Assembly (NCBI RefSeq): GCF_900091445.1
Contig: NZ_LT607733.1
Location: 2,063,501-2,127,500 of the forward strand
Length of the DNA: 64,000 nucleotides
Direction of reading: 5' to 3'
Source of the DNA: Micromonospora echinofusca
GTDB lineage: Bacteria > Actinomycetota > Actinomycetes > Mycobacteriales > Micromonosporaceae
A program made the translations under genes and the position numbers. Shown here one piece after another: positions 1 to 10,600 of the stretch. Under the pieces are notes generated by a model. It searched no databases. It was not told the DNA's origin and was given only the letters and a program-made list of their open reading frames with translations. Numbering within the stretch: the stretch's first letter is position 1; each line of letters begins with the position of its first letter.

Positions 1-3
1 GCC

Positions 4-1320
4 GTGAGCTGGTCGCGGACGGACGACGTCCCGCGCACGAACGGCGAGCGGTACCTGTTGTTCCTGGAGGCGAACACGAGCGGGACCGGCGTGCTCGCCC
101 TGAGCGTCGCGCGACGGATGGGGCTGCGTCCGGTACTGCTCACCGACCGCCCCGACCGCTACCCGGGGCTCGCCGACACCGACTGCGAGGTCCTCGTCTG
201 CGGGACTCACGACCTGCCGGGCCTGCGCTCGCTCATCCAGGGCAGGTTCCGTCGTGAACAGCTCGCCGGGGTGACGACGACGAGCGACTTCTACACCGTG
301 CTCGCCGCCGAGCTGGCCCACTGGCTGGGACTGCCGGGCAACCCGCCGGCAGCCGTAGCCGCCTGCCGGAACAAGGCCCTGCTGCGGGAGGCGCTGCGGG
401 ACAGCGGGATCCGGCAACCCCGGTTCGTCGCGGTGACGGACCCGGCACGGGCCGCTGCCGCGGTGAGCGAGGTCGGACTGCCGTGCGTGGTGAAGCCCGC
501 GGACGACTCCTCCTCGAACGCCGTGCTGCTCTGCGCCACCGTCGAGGAGGCGACCGCGCACGTGGCGACGGTCCTGGGGATGCGCTTCAACGTCCGGGGA
601 ATGCCGACCGCCCGCTGCGCACTGGTCGAGGAGTACCTGCGGGGTGCCGAGTTCAGCGTCGAGGTGTTCGGCGAGAGCACCGGGAACCGCTGTCTCGGGA
701 TCACCGAGAAGCGGGTGACCGGTGGGCCGCACTTCGTGGAGCTCGGTCACGTCTTCCCCGCGGACCTGCCGACGGATCAGGCAACCGAAATGGTGGATGC
801 CGTCCTGCGGGCGCTCGCCACGGTCGGGATGTCACACGGGGCGACCCACACCGAGGTACGCCTCACGCCGTCCGGCCCGGCCATCATCGAGATCAATCCC
901 CGCCCGGCCGGCGGGATGATCCCCGAGCTCTACCGCCTCGCCACCGGCTCCAACCTGCTCGCCGCGCAGCTCGCGGCAGCCGTCGGAGAACCGACCCGGC
1001 TCTCCTCGGCCACGCACGGGTACGCCGGGATCGAGTTCCTGGTGGCTCCGCGACCCGGGACGCTCCGGGGTACCGCGGGCGCGGCGGAGATCGAGCGCCT
1101 CGACGGCGTCGAACAGGTGACCGTGACGGCGTCCCCCGGCACGTCCGTGCGACCACCACGGAACGCCTACGACCGCCTGGGATACGTCATCGCCACGGGC
1201 TCCAGCAGAGCGGAGGTGATCCACCGGATCCACACCGCCGTGGACCGGGTCCAGCTGCTGGTCGACGAGGAGCGCCCGGAAGTCTTCAGCGACGAAGCGT
1301 CCCTGGCCCCGGCCCACTGA
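4..1320 (+). CDS. ATP-grasp ligase (amino-acid ligase-like), first visible gene of the NRPS locus
   Basis: A 438-residue cytoplasmic ATP-grasp enzyme, predicted to activate a carboxylate as acyl-phosphate and join it to an amine. The ATP-grasp core is visible: the lysine-bearing strand CVVKPADDSSSNAV near residues 161-175, the EEYLRGAEFSVEVF strand near 211-224, and the metal-binding IIEINPRPAGGM near 295-306. The GTG at position 4 is the first start in the window; because the sequence begins three bases earlier, a start further upstream cannot be excluded. The stop lies 9 bp before the FAAL-NRPS gene, so both are probably in one operon. In peptide clusters such ligases add an extra amino acid or make an unusual dipeptide building block; which applies here is unknown. 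Family assignment is firm, substrate is not visible. Confidence 0.85.
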   Translation: MSWSRTDDVPRTNGERYLLFLEANTSGTGVLALSVARRMGLRPVLLTDRPDRYPGLADTDCEVLVCGTHDLPGLRSLIQGRFRREQLAGVTTTSDFYTVLAAELAHWLGLPGNPPAAVAACRNKALLREALRDSGIRQPRFVAVTDPARAAAAVSEVGLPCVVKPADDSSSNAVLLCATVEEATAHVATVLGMRFNVRGMPTARCALVEEYLRGAEFSVEVFGESTGNRCLGITEKRVTGGPHFVELGHVFPADLPTDQATEMVDAVLRALATVGMSHGATHTEVRLTPSGPAIIEINPRPAGGMIPELYRLATGSNLLAAQLAAAVGEPTRLSSATHGYAGIEFLVAPRPGTLRGTAGAAEIERLDGVEQVTVTASPGTSVRPPRNAYDRLGYVIATGSSRAEVIHRIHTAVDRVQLLVDEERPEVFSDEASLAPAH

Positions 1321-1329
1321 GAGACGACC

Positions 1330-4300
1330 ATGACGCACACCTCGCTCATCGCGGCCCTGTCAGCCTGGGCGGACACCCGGGCGGACGAGCACGCTCTGAC
1401 CTTCGTCGACAGTGCCGGGGCGGCGACCAGCACCACGTACGGGCAGCTCGACGAGGGCGCCCGTACCGTGGCCGGCCACCTGCGGTCGACCGCTGAACCG
1501 GGCGACCGGGCGCTGCTGCTCTTCCCACCCGGCCTCGACTACGTCACGGCCTTCCTCGGCTGCCTCTACGCCGACGTGGTCGCGGTGCCGCTCTACCCGC
1601 CGGGCCCCAGCGCGCGCCTCGACCGTGTCACCTCCGTCGTGCGCGACTGTGGAGCCACCCACGCGCTGACCACCGCGAAGCTGGTCGAAGCGCTGTCGGG
1701 GCTGGCGGCCGAGCCGGACGGACCGGCGGTGCACCCGATCGAGGCGGTACGGGCGCAAGCCGCCCCGGTCGGACCCGACCGGCCGGGGCAGGGCGATCTC
1801 GCCTTCCTCCAGTACACCTCCGGATCGACGGGCGATCCCAAGGGGGTCATGGTCGGCCACGGCAACCTCACCGACAACCACCGGGCCATCGCCGCCGGCT
1901 TCGGGATCACCACCGACGACGTGGTGCTCAGCTGGCTGCCGATGTACCACGACATGGGTCTCATCGGCACCACGTTGCTGCCGCTGTTCGTGGGCATACC
2001 GGCGATCCTGCTCGACACGTACGCGTTCGTCCGGGATCCGCTGCGGTGGCCGGCGGAGGTGTCCCGTTTCAGGGCGACCCTCTCCGGCGGACCCAACTTC
2101 GCCTACCAGCTCCTGGCGGACCGCTTCGACGCCGGGCTGCTCGACGGGACCGACCTCAGCTCGTGGCGGATCGCCTTCAACGGCGCGGAGCCGGTGGACC
2201 GGCGGACGATGGACGCGTTCTCCGCCGCGTACGCGCCGCTCGGGTTCGACCGCCGGGCGTTCTATCCGTGTTACGGCCTGGCGGAGGCGACGCTCTTCGT
2301 CAGCGGCCCCGAGGCCTCGACCGGCTACCGCGCCAGCACCTTCGAAAGGAACGCGCTCGAAACGGGCCGGCTGACCGAGGCGACCGGAGCAGCGGGGACG
2401 GACTCGGTCACGCTGGTCTCCTGCGGCACCCCGCCACCGGGTACGACGGTCGCCGTGCGCCGCCCGGACGGCGAACCCTGCGCTGCGGGCGAGGTCGGCG
2501 AGATCTGCGTGAGTTCCGGCGGGGTGGCCGCCGGGTACTGGGGCAGGTCCGACTCCGCCGCGACGTTCGCCGCCACCGTCGGCGGCCAGCAGGGGACGTT
2601 CCTGCGTACCGGGGACCTCGGCGCGACGTACGACGGCGAACTCTACGTCGCCGGGCGCCAGAAGGACCTGATCATCCGAGCGGGCCGCAACTACCACCCG
2701 CACGACATCGAGACCGTCGCCACCGCGGGCGACGAGCACCTGCGCCCGGGCGGTGCCGCGGCGTTCCAACCGGAGACCGGTGATCAGCGGGTGGCGCTGG
2801 TGGTCGAGGCGTCCCGCAGCGGGCTGGCGCGGCTGCGCGCGGACCCCGCGCTGCTCACGCCGCTGACCGGTGGGCTGCGGCGTCGGGTGGCCACCGACTG
2901 CGGGCTGGACCTCGACGACGTGCTCGTCGTCATGCCCGGCGCGATACCGAAGACCTCCAGCGGGAAGATCCGCCGGCGTGCCACCAGGGAGCAGTTCGTC
3001 GGCGGACGGCTCAAGCTCGTCGTGCCGGCGGTCCCGCCCGTGGCACCAGAGCGGGCCGCCGCCGACACCCACCCCGGCGACCGGCCCGCCGCCGTGGAAC
3101 AGCTCGTCCGGCGGTACGCGAACCTCGAAGGGCCCGAGTTGGACCCGTCGCTGCCGCTGGCGGCGCTGGGACTCGGTTCGCTGCGACTGATCGAACTCAA
3201 GGCGGCGGTCGAGCGGTTGGTGAACGGCACCCTGGACACCGAGCTGTTCTTCGGCGACCGGTCGGTGGCCGAGCTGGTCGCCGCCGCCGCGGAGCCCGGC
3301 CCGGCCGCCGTACCGCTGCCGGCGCAGACCGGCGCGGTGAGCCCCGCCTCGGCCGGCCAGGTCGAGCTGCACTTCTACGACGAGGTGTCCCGCGGCAACC
3401 GGGCGAACAACCTGGCGGTCGCCCTGCGCCTCTCCGGCCGCGTCGAGGAGGAACTGCTGCGTGCCGCGATCGACACGGCCGTCGCTCGGCACCCCGCGCT
3501 GCGCACGACCCTCGGACCCCTCGGCTCCGGCGTCCAGACAGTTCACGACCAGGGCACGGTCGACTGGGAGTGCCGGGCCTTCCCGGACGGCCCCGACGAG
3601 GCGGTACGGGCCTACCTGCACGAGCGGGCATACCGCCCCTTCGACCTCGTGAAGGGCCCGTTGGTGCGGGTGGGGGTCGCGTACCCGCCGGACGGCACGG
3701 TGCTTCTCGTGGCGTGTCATCACGCGGTCGTCGACCACTGGTCGCTCCAGCTCCTGCTCGCCGAGATCCTGCCCCGGATCACGGGCGGCGACGCCCCGCC
3801 GGCCACGGCGGGACCGGGCGCGGCGGACGCCACCGACTGGGCCCGGTTACAGCAGCAGGCGCGACTCGATCCCGACCGGCGGGACCGGGTCACGGCCCTG
3901 GCGCAGAAGTGGCGGCCCCTGCGTGACCTCGTCCTCTTTCCGCAACGACCCGCCTCAGCCCGGCCGCCACGACGACGACCGGACCCGGACCGGCACCGGG
4001 CCGACTGGATCGACTTCGAGGTCGACCCGGACGTCGTACGGAACCTCCACCGGCACGCGGCGCGGCGCGGCTTCACCCCCTTCGTCTGCCTGCTGGCCGC
4101 CTACGCCGAGGCCCTGCACCAGGTGACCGACGAGCCGCGGATCGTGATCGGCGCGCCGCACCACGGGCGCACCGACCCGCGCTTCGCCGGCACCGTCGGC
4201 TACCTGGTCAACATGGTGCCCATCCTCGGTGACCTGACCGACCGGCCCGATCCGTCGGCGCTCGAGGAACGCCTGTGGCGGGAATTCCGGGCGGCACTGT

Positions 4301-4689
4301 CGACCGCGGACGTTCCCTTCAGCGACCTGGTCCGGGCACTCGCTGCGGATCGGCACGGCCAGAATCCGCTCTTCCAGGCGACGTTGACGCTCCAGCAGCC
4401 GGTGGACGGCAGCGACGTGGGACTGTCCGTGCCCTGGCTCCGCCGACGGCGACGGGTCGGCGCCCACGACGTCGAGACGTTCGACCTGCCACCCGTGGAC
4501 GCCGCCTTCGCGACGAGCCTCTACGGCGCCCTCGACGCGGACGGACTCGCGTTCCGCCTCGTCCACCAACGCAACCTCGTGTCCGCGGAGGCGGCAGCCG
4601 AGGTGTGCCGGCGCTTCTCCGAGAATCTCGCCCGGTTGGTCCGACGGCCGTCCACACCACTCGCTCACGACCCGGTTCGACTCAGCTAA
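1330..4689 (+). CDS. Fatty-acyl-AMP ligase / PCP / starter condensation protein
   Basis: 1119 residues that should start the assembly line. Residues about 1-570 are a fatty-acyl-AMP ligase: AMP-binding core YTSGSTGDPKG at 162-172, YHDMGL motif, and the C-terminal lysine K546 in TSSGKIRRR. A carrier domain follows with its phosphopantetheine serine at S617 (GLGSLRL). Residues about 670-1110 form a condensation domain with HHAVVDHWS at 797-805, a variant of HHxxxDG in which Gly is His. By family knowledge a FAAL adenylates a free fatty acid and loads it on the carrier; the C domain then passes the acyl group to the first amino acid. There is no A domain in this protein: it ends after C, and the next protein starts with A. 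The ATG at 1330 follows GAGACGACC, a weak ribosome site. Chain length of the acyl group cannot be read from sequence. Confidence 0.92.
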   Translation: MTHTSLIAALSAWADTRADEHALTFVDSAGAATSTTYGQLDEGARTVAGHLRSTAEPGDRALLLFPPGLDYVTAFLGCLYADVVAVPLYPPGPSARLDRVTSVVRDCGATHALTTAKLVEALSGLAAEPDGPAVHPIEAVRAQAAPVGPDRPGQGDLAFLQYTSGSTGDPKGVMVGHGNLTDNHRAIAAGFGITTDDVVLSWLPMYHDMGLIGTTLLPLFVGIPAILLDTYAFVRDPLRWPAEVSRFRATLSGGPNFAYQLLADRFDAGLLDGTDLSSWRIAFNGAEPVDRRTMDAFSAAYAPLGFDRRAFYPCYGLAEATLFVSGPEASTGYRASTFERNALETGRLTEATGAAGTDSVTLVSCGTPPPGTTVAVRRPDGEPCAAGEVGEICVSSGGVAAGYWGRSDSAATFAATVGGQQGTFLRTGDLGATYDGELYVAGRQKDLIIRAGRNYHPHDIETVATAGDEHLRPGGAAAFQPETGDQRVALVVEASRSGLARLRADPALLTPLTGGLRRRVATDCGLDLDDVLVVMPGAIPKTSSGKIRRRATREQFVGGRLKLVVPAVPPVAPERAAADTHPGDRPAAVEQLVRRYANLEGPELDPSLPLAALGLGSLRLIELKAAVERLVNGTLDTELFFGDRSVAELVAAAAEPGPAAVPLPAQTGAVSPASAGQVELHFYDEVSRGNRANNLAVALRLSGRVEEELLRAAIDTAVARHPALRTTLGPLGSGVQTVHDQGTVDWECRAFPDGPDEAVRAYLHERAYRPFDLVKGPLVRVGVAYPPDGTVLLVACHHAVVDHWSLQLLLAEILPRITGGDAPPATAGPGAADATDWARLQQQARLDPDRRDRVTALAQKWRPLRDLVLFPQRPASARPPRRRPDPDRHRADWIDFEVDPDVVRNLHRHAARRGFTPFVCLLAAYAEALHQVTDEPRIVIGAPHHGRTDPRFAGTVGYLVNMVPILGDLTDRPDPSALEERLWREFRAALSTADVPFSDLVRALAADRHGQNPLFQATLTLQQPVDGSDVGLSVPWLRRRRRVGAHDVETFDLPPVDAAFATSLYGALDADGLAFRLVHQRNLVSAEAAAEVCRRFSENLARLVRRPSTPLAHDPVRLS

Positions 4690-4696
4690 GGCGGAG

Positions 4697-7600
4697 ATGA
4701 TGACTGCTTCCGATGGTGCCGTCGGTAATCTGGTGGAGTCGTTCGACGAGGTCGTCCGACGTGACCCGGACAGCATCGCGGTGTGCTGCGCAGACCGGCG
4801 GATGTCGTACGCCGAGGTGGCCGCCCGGTCGACGGCTCTCGCCGCGGCGATCAGGGCGCGCGTCGACGACCCGTCCCGGCCGGTGCTGCTGCTCCTGCCG
4901 CGTTCGGCGGACATGGTGGTCGCGGGCCTGGCCGTGCTGCGGGTGGGCGCGGCGTACGTGCCGGTCGATCCGTCCACTCCCGCCGCCCGGCTGAGGCTGA
5001 TCGTGGCGGACGCGGCGCCCTCGCTGGTGTTGACGACGCCCGAGCTGGCGGAGCTGCTGCCGCCGGACACCCCGGTGATGGGGCCGCAGGACGTCGCGCA
5101 GGACCGGAGCGACGACACCGACGGGCGGTGCCCTGCCGCCTGGGACACCCGCGCCTACGTGATCTACACCTCGGGCACCACCGGGCGGCCGAAGGGCGTG
5201 GAGGTCAGCCACGGCAACGTGCTGCGCCTGATCCGGGTCACCCGGCCGCAGTTCGGCTTCGGCGCCGGGGACGTCTGGACGATGTTCCACTCGTTCGCCT
5301 TCGACTTCTCCGTCTGGGAGATGTGGGGGGCGCTGCTGTCCGGTGGCCGGCTGGTCGTCGTGGGACAGGACGTCGCACGGGACCCGGTCGCCTTCCGGGC
5401 GTTGCTCGCCGACGAACAGGTGACGATGCTCAGCCAGACGCCCACCGCCTTCAACAGCCTGGTGGCGCACGAGACCTCCCAGCCCGACAGGCTGCCGCTC
5501 AAGTGGGTGGTCTTCGGCGGTGAGGCACTGCGCTTCGGTGGCCTCCGGCCCTGGGTGGACAGGTACGGCGACCAGCAGCCGCAGCTGGTCAACATGTACG
5601 GCATCACGGAGACGACGGTCCACTCCTCGTACCGCAGGGTCCTCGCGGCCGACCTGACGAGCACGGCCAGCCTCATCGGCCGTCCGCTGCCGGATCTCGG
5701 CTTCCTGCTCTGGGACGAGCGGGGCCGGCCGGTGGCCCCGGGCCGGACCGGTGAGATCGTCGTGACCGGGCCAGGGGTGGCCACCGGATACCTGGGCCAG
5801 CCCGAGGCGACCGGCGAGCGGTTCCTCGACCTGACCGTCGACGGCAGGCCCGTGCGGGGATACCGCTCCGGTGACCTCGCGCGCCTGACCCCCGCCGGGG
5901 AGTACGAGTACCTGGGACGGGCCGACGACCAGGTCAAGATCCGTGGGCACCGGGTCGAGCTCGGGGAGATCCACGCGGCGCTGACCGCGGTACCCGGCGT
6001 CGGGCAGGTCGCGGTGACCGTCCGCCGGGCGCGGCCGCAGCGCAATCCGGTGGTGAAGCAGGAGGCGGTGTCGGGCCGGATCTCCTCGGTGCGCAGTCTC
6101 GTCCGGGCCGGGCAGCCGGCGTCGGGCACCGGCAACGACCGGACGCAGATCGTCGCGTACGTGACCCACGACCCCGGCTGCGAGCTGGGGGAGGTCCCGG
6201 AACTGCTGCGGGCGAGCCTGCCGTCGTACATGCTTCCGGCGTTCGTCGTCCCGGTGCCGGAGATTCCCGTGAACGCCAACGGGAAGGTCGACTTCACGCT
6301 CCTGCCCGCACCGACCGCGGCCAACCAGCTCCGGGCGCCGACGGCCACGGAGCCGGTCGCCGACGCCTCGTCGGCGACCGCGCAGCGGGCGATCTGCGCG
6401 CTGTTCGAGGAGGTGCTCGGCGTCGAGGGGGTGGGACCCGACGACTCCTTCTTCGGCATCGGCGGGGACTCCATCATCGCGGTGCAGCTGCGTGCGGCCG
6501 CGGCGAACCGCGGGATGACGCTGGACCTGGCGGACATCTACGAGCTGAAGACGCCGCGTGCGCTGGCCGCGTACGCGGTCGCCACCGACGAGTCGGTCGA
6601 CCCGCCGGTCGAGCCGTTCAGCCTCGTCGACCCGGCGGACCGGGCGCTCCTGCCGGCCGGCGCGGTGGACGCCTACCCGTTGGCCACCCTCCAGGCCGGC
6701 GTGCTGTTCCACAGCGCGTACGCCGAGGGCGTCAACATGTACTGCGACATCTTCATGTTCCGGTTGCGCGCCAGGTTCGACCACGACGCCATGAGCCGCG
6801 CGCTCGCGCGGGTGACCGAGCGCCACGAGATCCTGCGGACGTCGTTCCACCTGTCCGGCTTCTCGCAACCGCTCCAGGTCGTCCACGCGCAGGCCCGCAC
6901 CCCGCTGACCGTGGCGGACCTGAGCCGCCTCGACGAGGACCGGCAGCTGGCCGAGTTCGAGGCCTGGCAACGCCGGGAGATGAGCAACCCGTACGACTGG
7001 GCGCGGCCGCCACTGGTCCGGTTCACGGCGCACCTGCTCGGCCCGGACGAGTTCATGTTCTCCATGAGTTTCCACGACACGATGTTCGACGGGTGGAGCG
7101 AGACGTCACTGCTCGCGGAGATCCTCGTCGACTACTGGCAGGACCTGCGGGGCATCGCGTCGCACGACCGTGCCCTGCCCGTGCGCCGGTACGCCGACTT
7201 CATCGCCAAGGAACAGGCCGTGCTCCGCGACGAGGCGGTGCGGGAGTTCTGGCGGCAGGAGCTGGCCGACGTCGAGCCGAGCCTGCTGCCCCGCCTGGCC
7301 CGGGGCTCCGGCGCCGTCCACGAGGGGCGGATGGGCTTCCTCAGCGCGGACCTCCCGGCGGAACTCTCCGACCGCCTGCACCAGCTCGCCGCCGCCTGCG
7401 GGGTGTCGGTCAAACACGTGGTGATGGCCGTCCACTCGCGGGTGGTGATGGCGCTCACGGGACGCGACGACGTCGTGCTCGGCGTCGCCGCCAACGGGCG
7501 GATCGAGGAGGAGGGCGGCACCGAGGTCATCGGCCTGCACCTCAACCTCGTACCCTTCCGGCTCCGGCCACGGGGTCGCACCTGGCGCGACCTGATCGCG

Positions 7601-10600
7601 GCGACCAGCGACAAGGAGCGGGAGCTGCTGCCGGTGCGGCGCTTCCCGCACGCCGAGATGCTCCGTCTCGCCGGTGTACCCGAGCTGACCGACATCATGT
7701 TCAACTACACCCACTTCCACGGCTACGAACGGCTCGCCCATGCCACGGGCATCGAGGTGGTGGACGGCTTCGGCTACATCCAGACGAACTTCACCCTGCG
7801 GGCCGAGTTCAACAAGGATCCGTTCAGTCGACTGCTCACGCTCGACCTCGAAGCGAACATGGAGCGGATCTCGGCGGACCAGCTCCACGAGGTGGCGGAC
7901 ATCTTCCTGCGGGCGCTGACGAGCGTCGTCGACCAGCCGGACGACGAGCCGACCCAGGTCGCGCTGCTCGGTGAGCAGCGGTACCGGGCGTTGCTGGCGA
8001 TCTCACGCGGGCCGGTCGAGCCGGCGACGGCGACGGGCTTCCTCGACCGGATGGCCCACTCGGTGCAGACGTTCCCTGACGAGGTGGCCGCCATCTGCCG
8101 CGGCCGCGAGATCACCTACCGGGAGCTCGCCGCACACGTCGAGCGGGTGGCCGGATGGCTGCGCGAACGGCAGGTGGGTCACGGCACCGTGGTCGGCCTG
8201 GCCAGCGGCCGGAACATCGACTACCTCGTCGTCACCCTCGCCATCCTCCGCCTCGGCGCGGTGTACCTGCCGCTGCCGCAGGGCCCCGCCGCACGCGTTG
8301 CCCGCATGGTCCAACGGGCGCAGGCGAGGCTGGTGGTGTGCGACGAGACGCACCGCGCCGCGCTGGCCGCGATCGGTGAGGTGGAGCTGGTGGATCTGGC
8401 GGACGTCCTCGCCGCCGCTGCCGGCACCCCGGTCGCGCTCGGCCCGGCACCGAGCGGTCGGGACAGCGCGTACATCATCTTCACGTCGGGATCCACGGGC
8501 GAGCCCAAGGGCGCCCTGATCCGGCACGACGGCATGCTCAACCACCTCGACGCCAAGATCCAGCAACTGGACCTGCGGCCCGGCGACCGGCTGGCCCAGG
8601 ACGCCGCCGCCACCTTCGACATCTCCGTCTGGCAGTTCCTCGCGCCACTCGCCGTCGGTGCCACGACCGTGATCTACCCGGACGAGATCGGTCAGGACGC
8701 GGCGTCGCTGCTGCGGGCCGTCGCCGAGGACGGGGTCACCGTGCTGGAGGTGACGCCCTCCGTGCTCAACATCATGTGCGCCGAACTCGCGTTCTACGGC
8801 GTCGACGCGTTCCCTCCGTTCCGCCTGCGCTGGGTCGCCTCGCAGGCGGAGACGCTGACCCCACAGTCCGCCAACACGTTCCGCCGGCTGCTTCCCGAGG
8901 TGGGGCTGCTGAACATGTGGGGGACGACCGAGACGTCCGACGACGTCCTGCACCACCTCGTCGCGGCGGACGTCGACGAGCGGGACGCCTCCGTCCCCAT
9001 CGGACGGCCCGTGCGCAACACCGCCCTGTACGTGTTGGACGGCGGCCGCGAGCCGGTGCCCACCGGCACGCCGGGAGAGCTGTACGCCGGCGGGATCTGC
9101 GTCGGCGGCGGCTACCTCAACGACCCCGACCGGACCGCAGCGGTCTTCGTCAGCGACCCCTTCGCCGTCGACGGGGACGCCATCATGTACCGCACCGGTG
9201 ACCGCGGCCGTCGGCTGGCGGACGGCTCGGTGGAGTTCCTCGGCCGGATCGACAACCAGCTCAAGATCAGAGGGAACCGGGTCGAACTGGACGAGGTCAG
9301 CCGCGCCCTCGCCGGTGTCGAGGGCGTCCAGGAGAGTGTGGTGATCGTCCGGCAGTCCGCCGACGGCGGCAAGCAACTCGCCGGGTTCTACGTACCGGAA
9401 GTGCTCTCCGGCGGCGCCGGCGGTGCGGCCGAGGGCTCCCTGGTCCGCCGGGACCTGCGGCCCGAGGAGGTCCGCTCCGGGCTCAGCCAGGTCTTGCCAC
9501 GCAACGCCATCCCGGACTTCCTCGTCCGCATCGACCAGTTGCCGCGGACGAGCCACGGCAAGGTCGACACCCGCTCGCTGGCGGTGACGGCCCTCTCCCC
9601 GGTCGACGAACCGACCGAGGAGAGCTGTGCCCCGATGACCTCGACGGAGGAGGCCGTCGCCGAGATCTGGGCCTCCGTGCTGTCCGGTCGCCGGCCCGGG
9701 CCCCAGGTCAGCTTCTTCGACCTGGGCGGCCACTCCCTGCACGCGACGCAGGTCCTCGCCCGGCTGCGCGACCGTCTCGGGGTCCGCCTGCCGATCCGGG
9801 AGCTGTTCGAGAACCCGACGCTGCGGGGTTTCGCCGCCCGGGTCGAGGCGGCGCTGACGGACGACCGGGAGTCGGGCGTGCCGATCCCGGCGAGGCCCGC
9901 CGGCCTGCGGGAGTTCCCGCTGTCCATGGCGCAGTCGAGCCTCTGGTACCTCGACCAGCTCGACTCCGACGGCGCCTACACCGACGGTTACCTTCTGCAT
10001 CTTCGTGGCGACCTCGACGTGACGGCGCTGCGGACGGCCGTCGACCGGCTCGTCGCGCGGCACGAGGTGTTGTCCAGCCGGATCGTCGAACGCGACGGTG
10101 TGCCGCTGCTGGTCGTGGATCCCGAAGCGAAGCCGCGCCTGCGGGTCCGGCAGGCCACTGACGCGGTGGTCGCGCAGGGGGACACCGAGGCGATGCTGGA
10201 GTACGTCCGGCAGCGGGCGACGCGGCGCATCGACCTCGGTGGTGTGCTGACCGAGGCGACCCTGTACCGCTTCTCCGACCGGGACCACGTCCTCGAATGG
10301 ACGAGCCACCACGTCGTCACCGACGGCTGGTCCAACGAGGTGATCCTGCGGGAGATCGCGGAGTCGTACGCGGCCCACCGGGCGGGACGGGAGGCGGACC
10401 TCGCCCCGCTCCCGATCCAGTACGGCGACTACTCCCGCTGGCAGCAGAACTACCTCGAATCGGCGCCGGCCCGACGCGAGGGCGACTTCTGGCGGTCCTA
10501 CCTGAAGGGTTACGACGGGGAACTCGCCCTCGCGACCGACCTGGAGCGGACCGAGGACCGTGCGCGGGCCGCGGGCCAGCACCGCCGGGAGTGGGACGAG

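Noticed and set aside
1360..3738. 792-codon ORF on the minus strand
   Set aside because: Lies wholly inside the FAAL-NRPS gene; Arg/Gly/Val-rich shadow frame of high-GC DNA with no domain.
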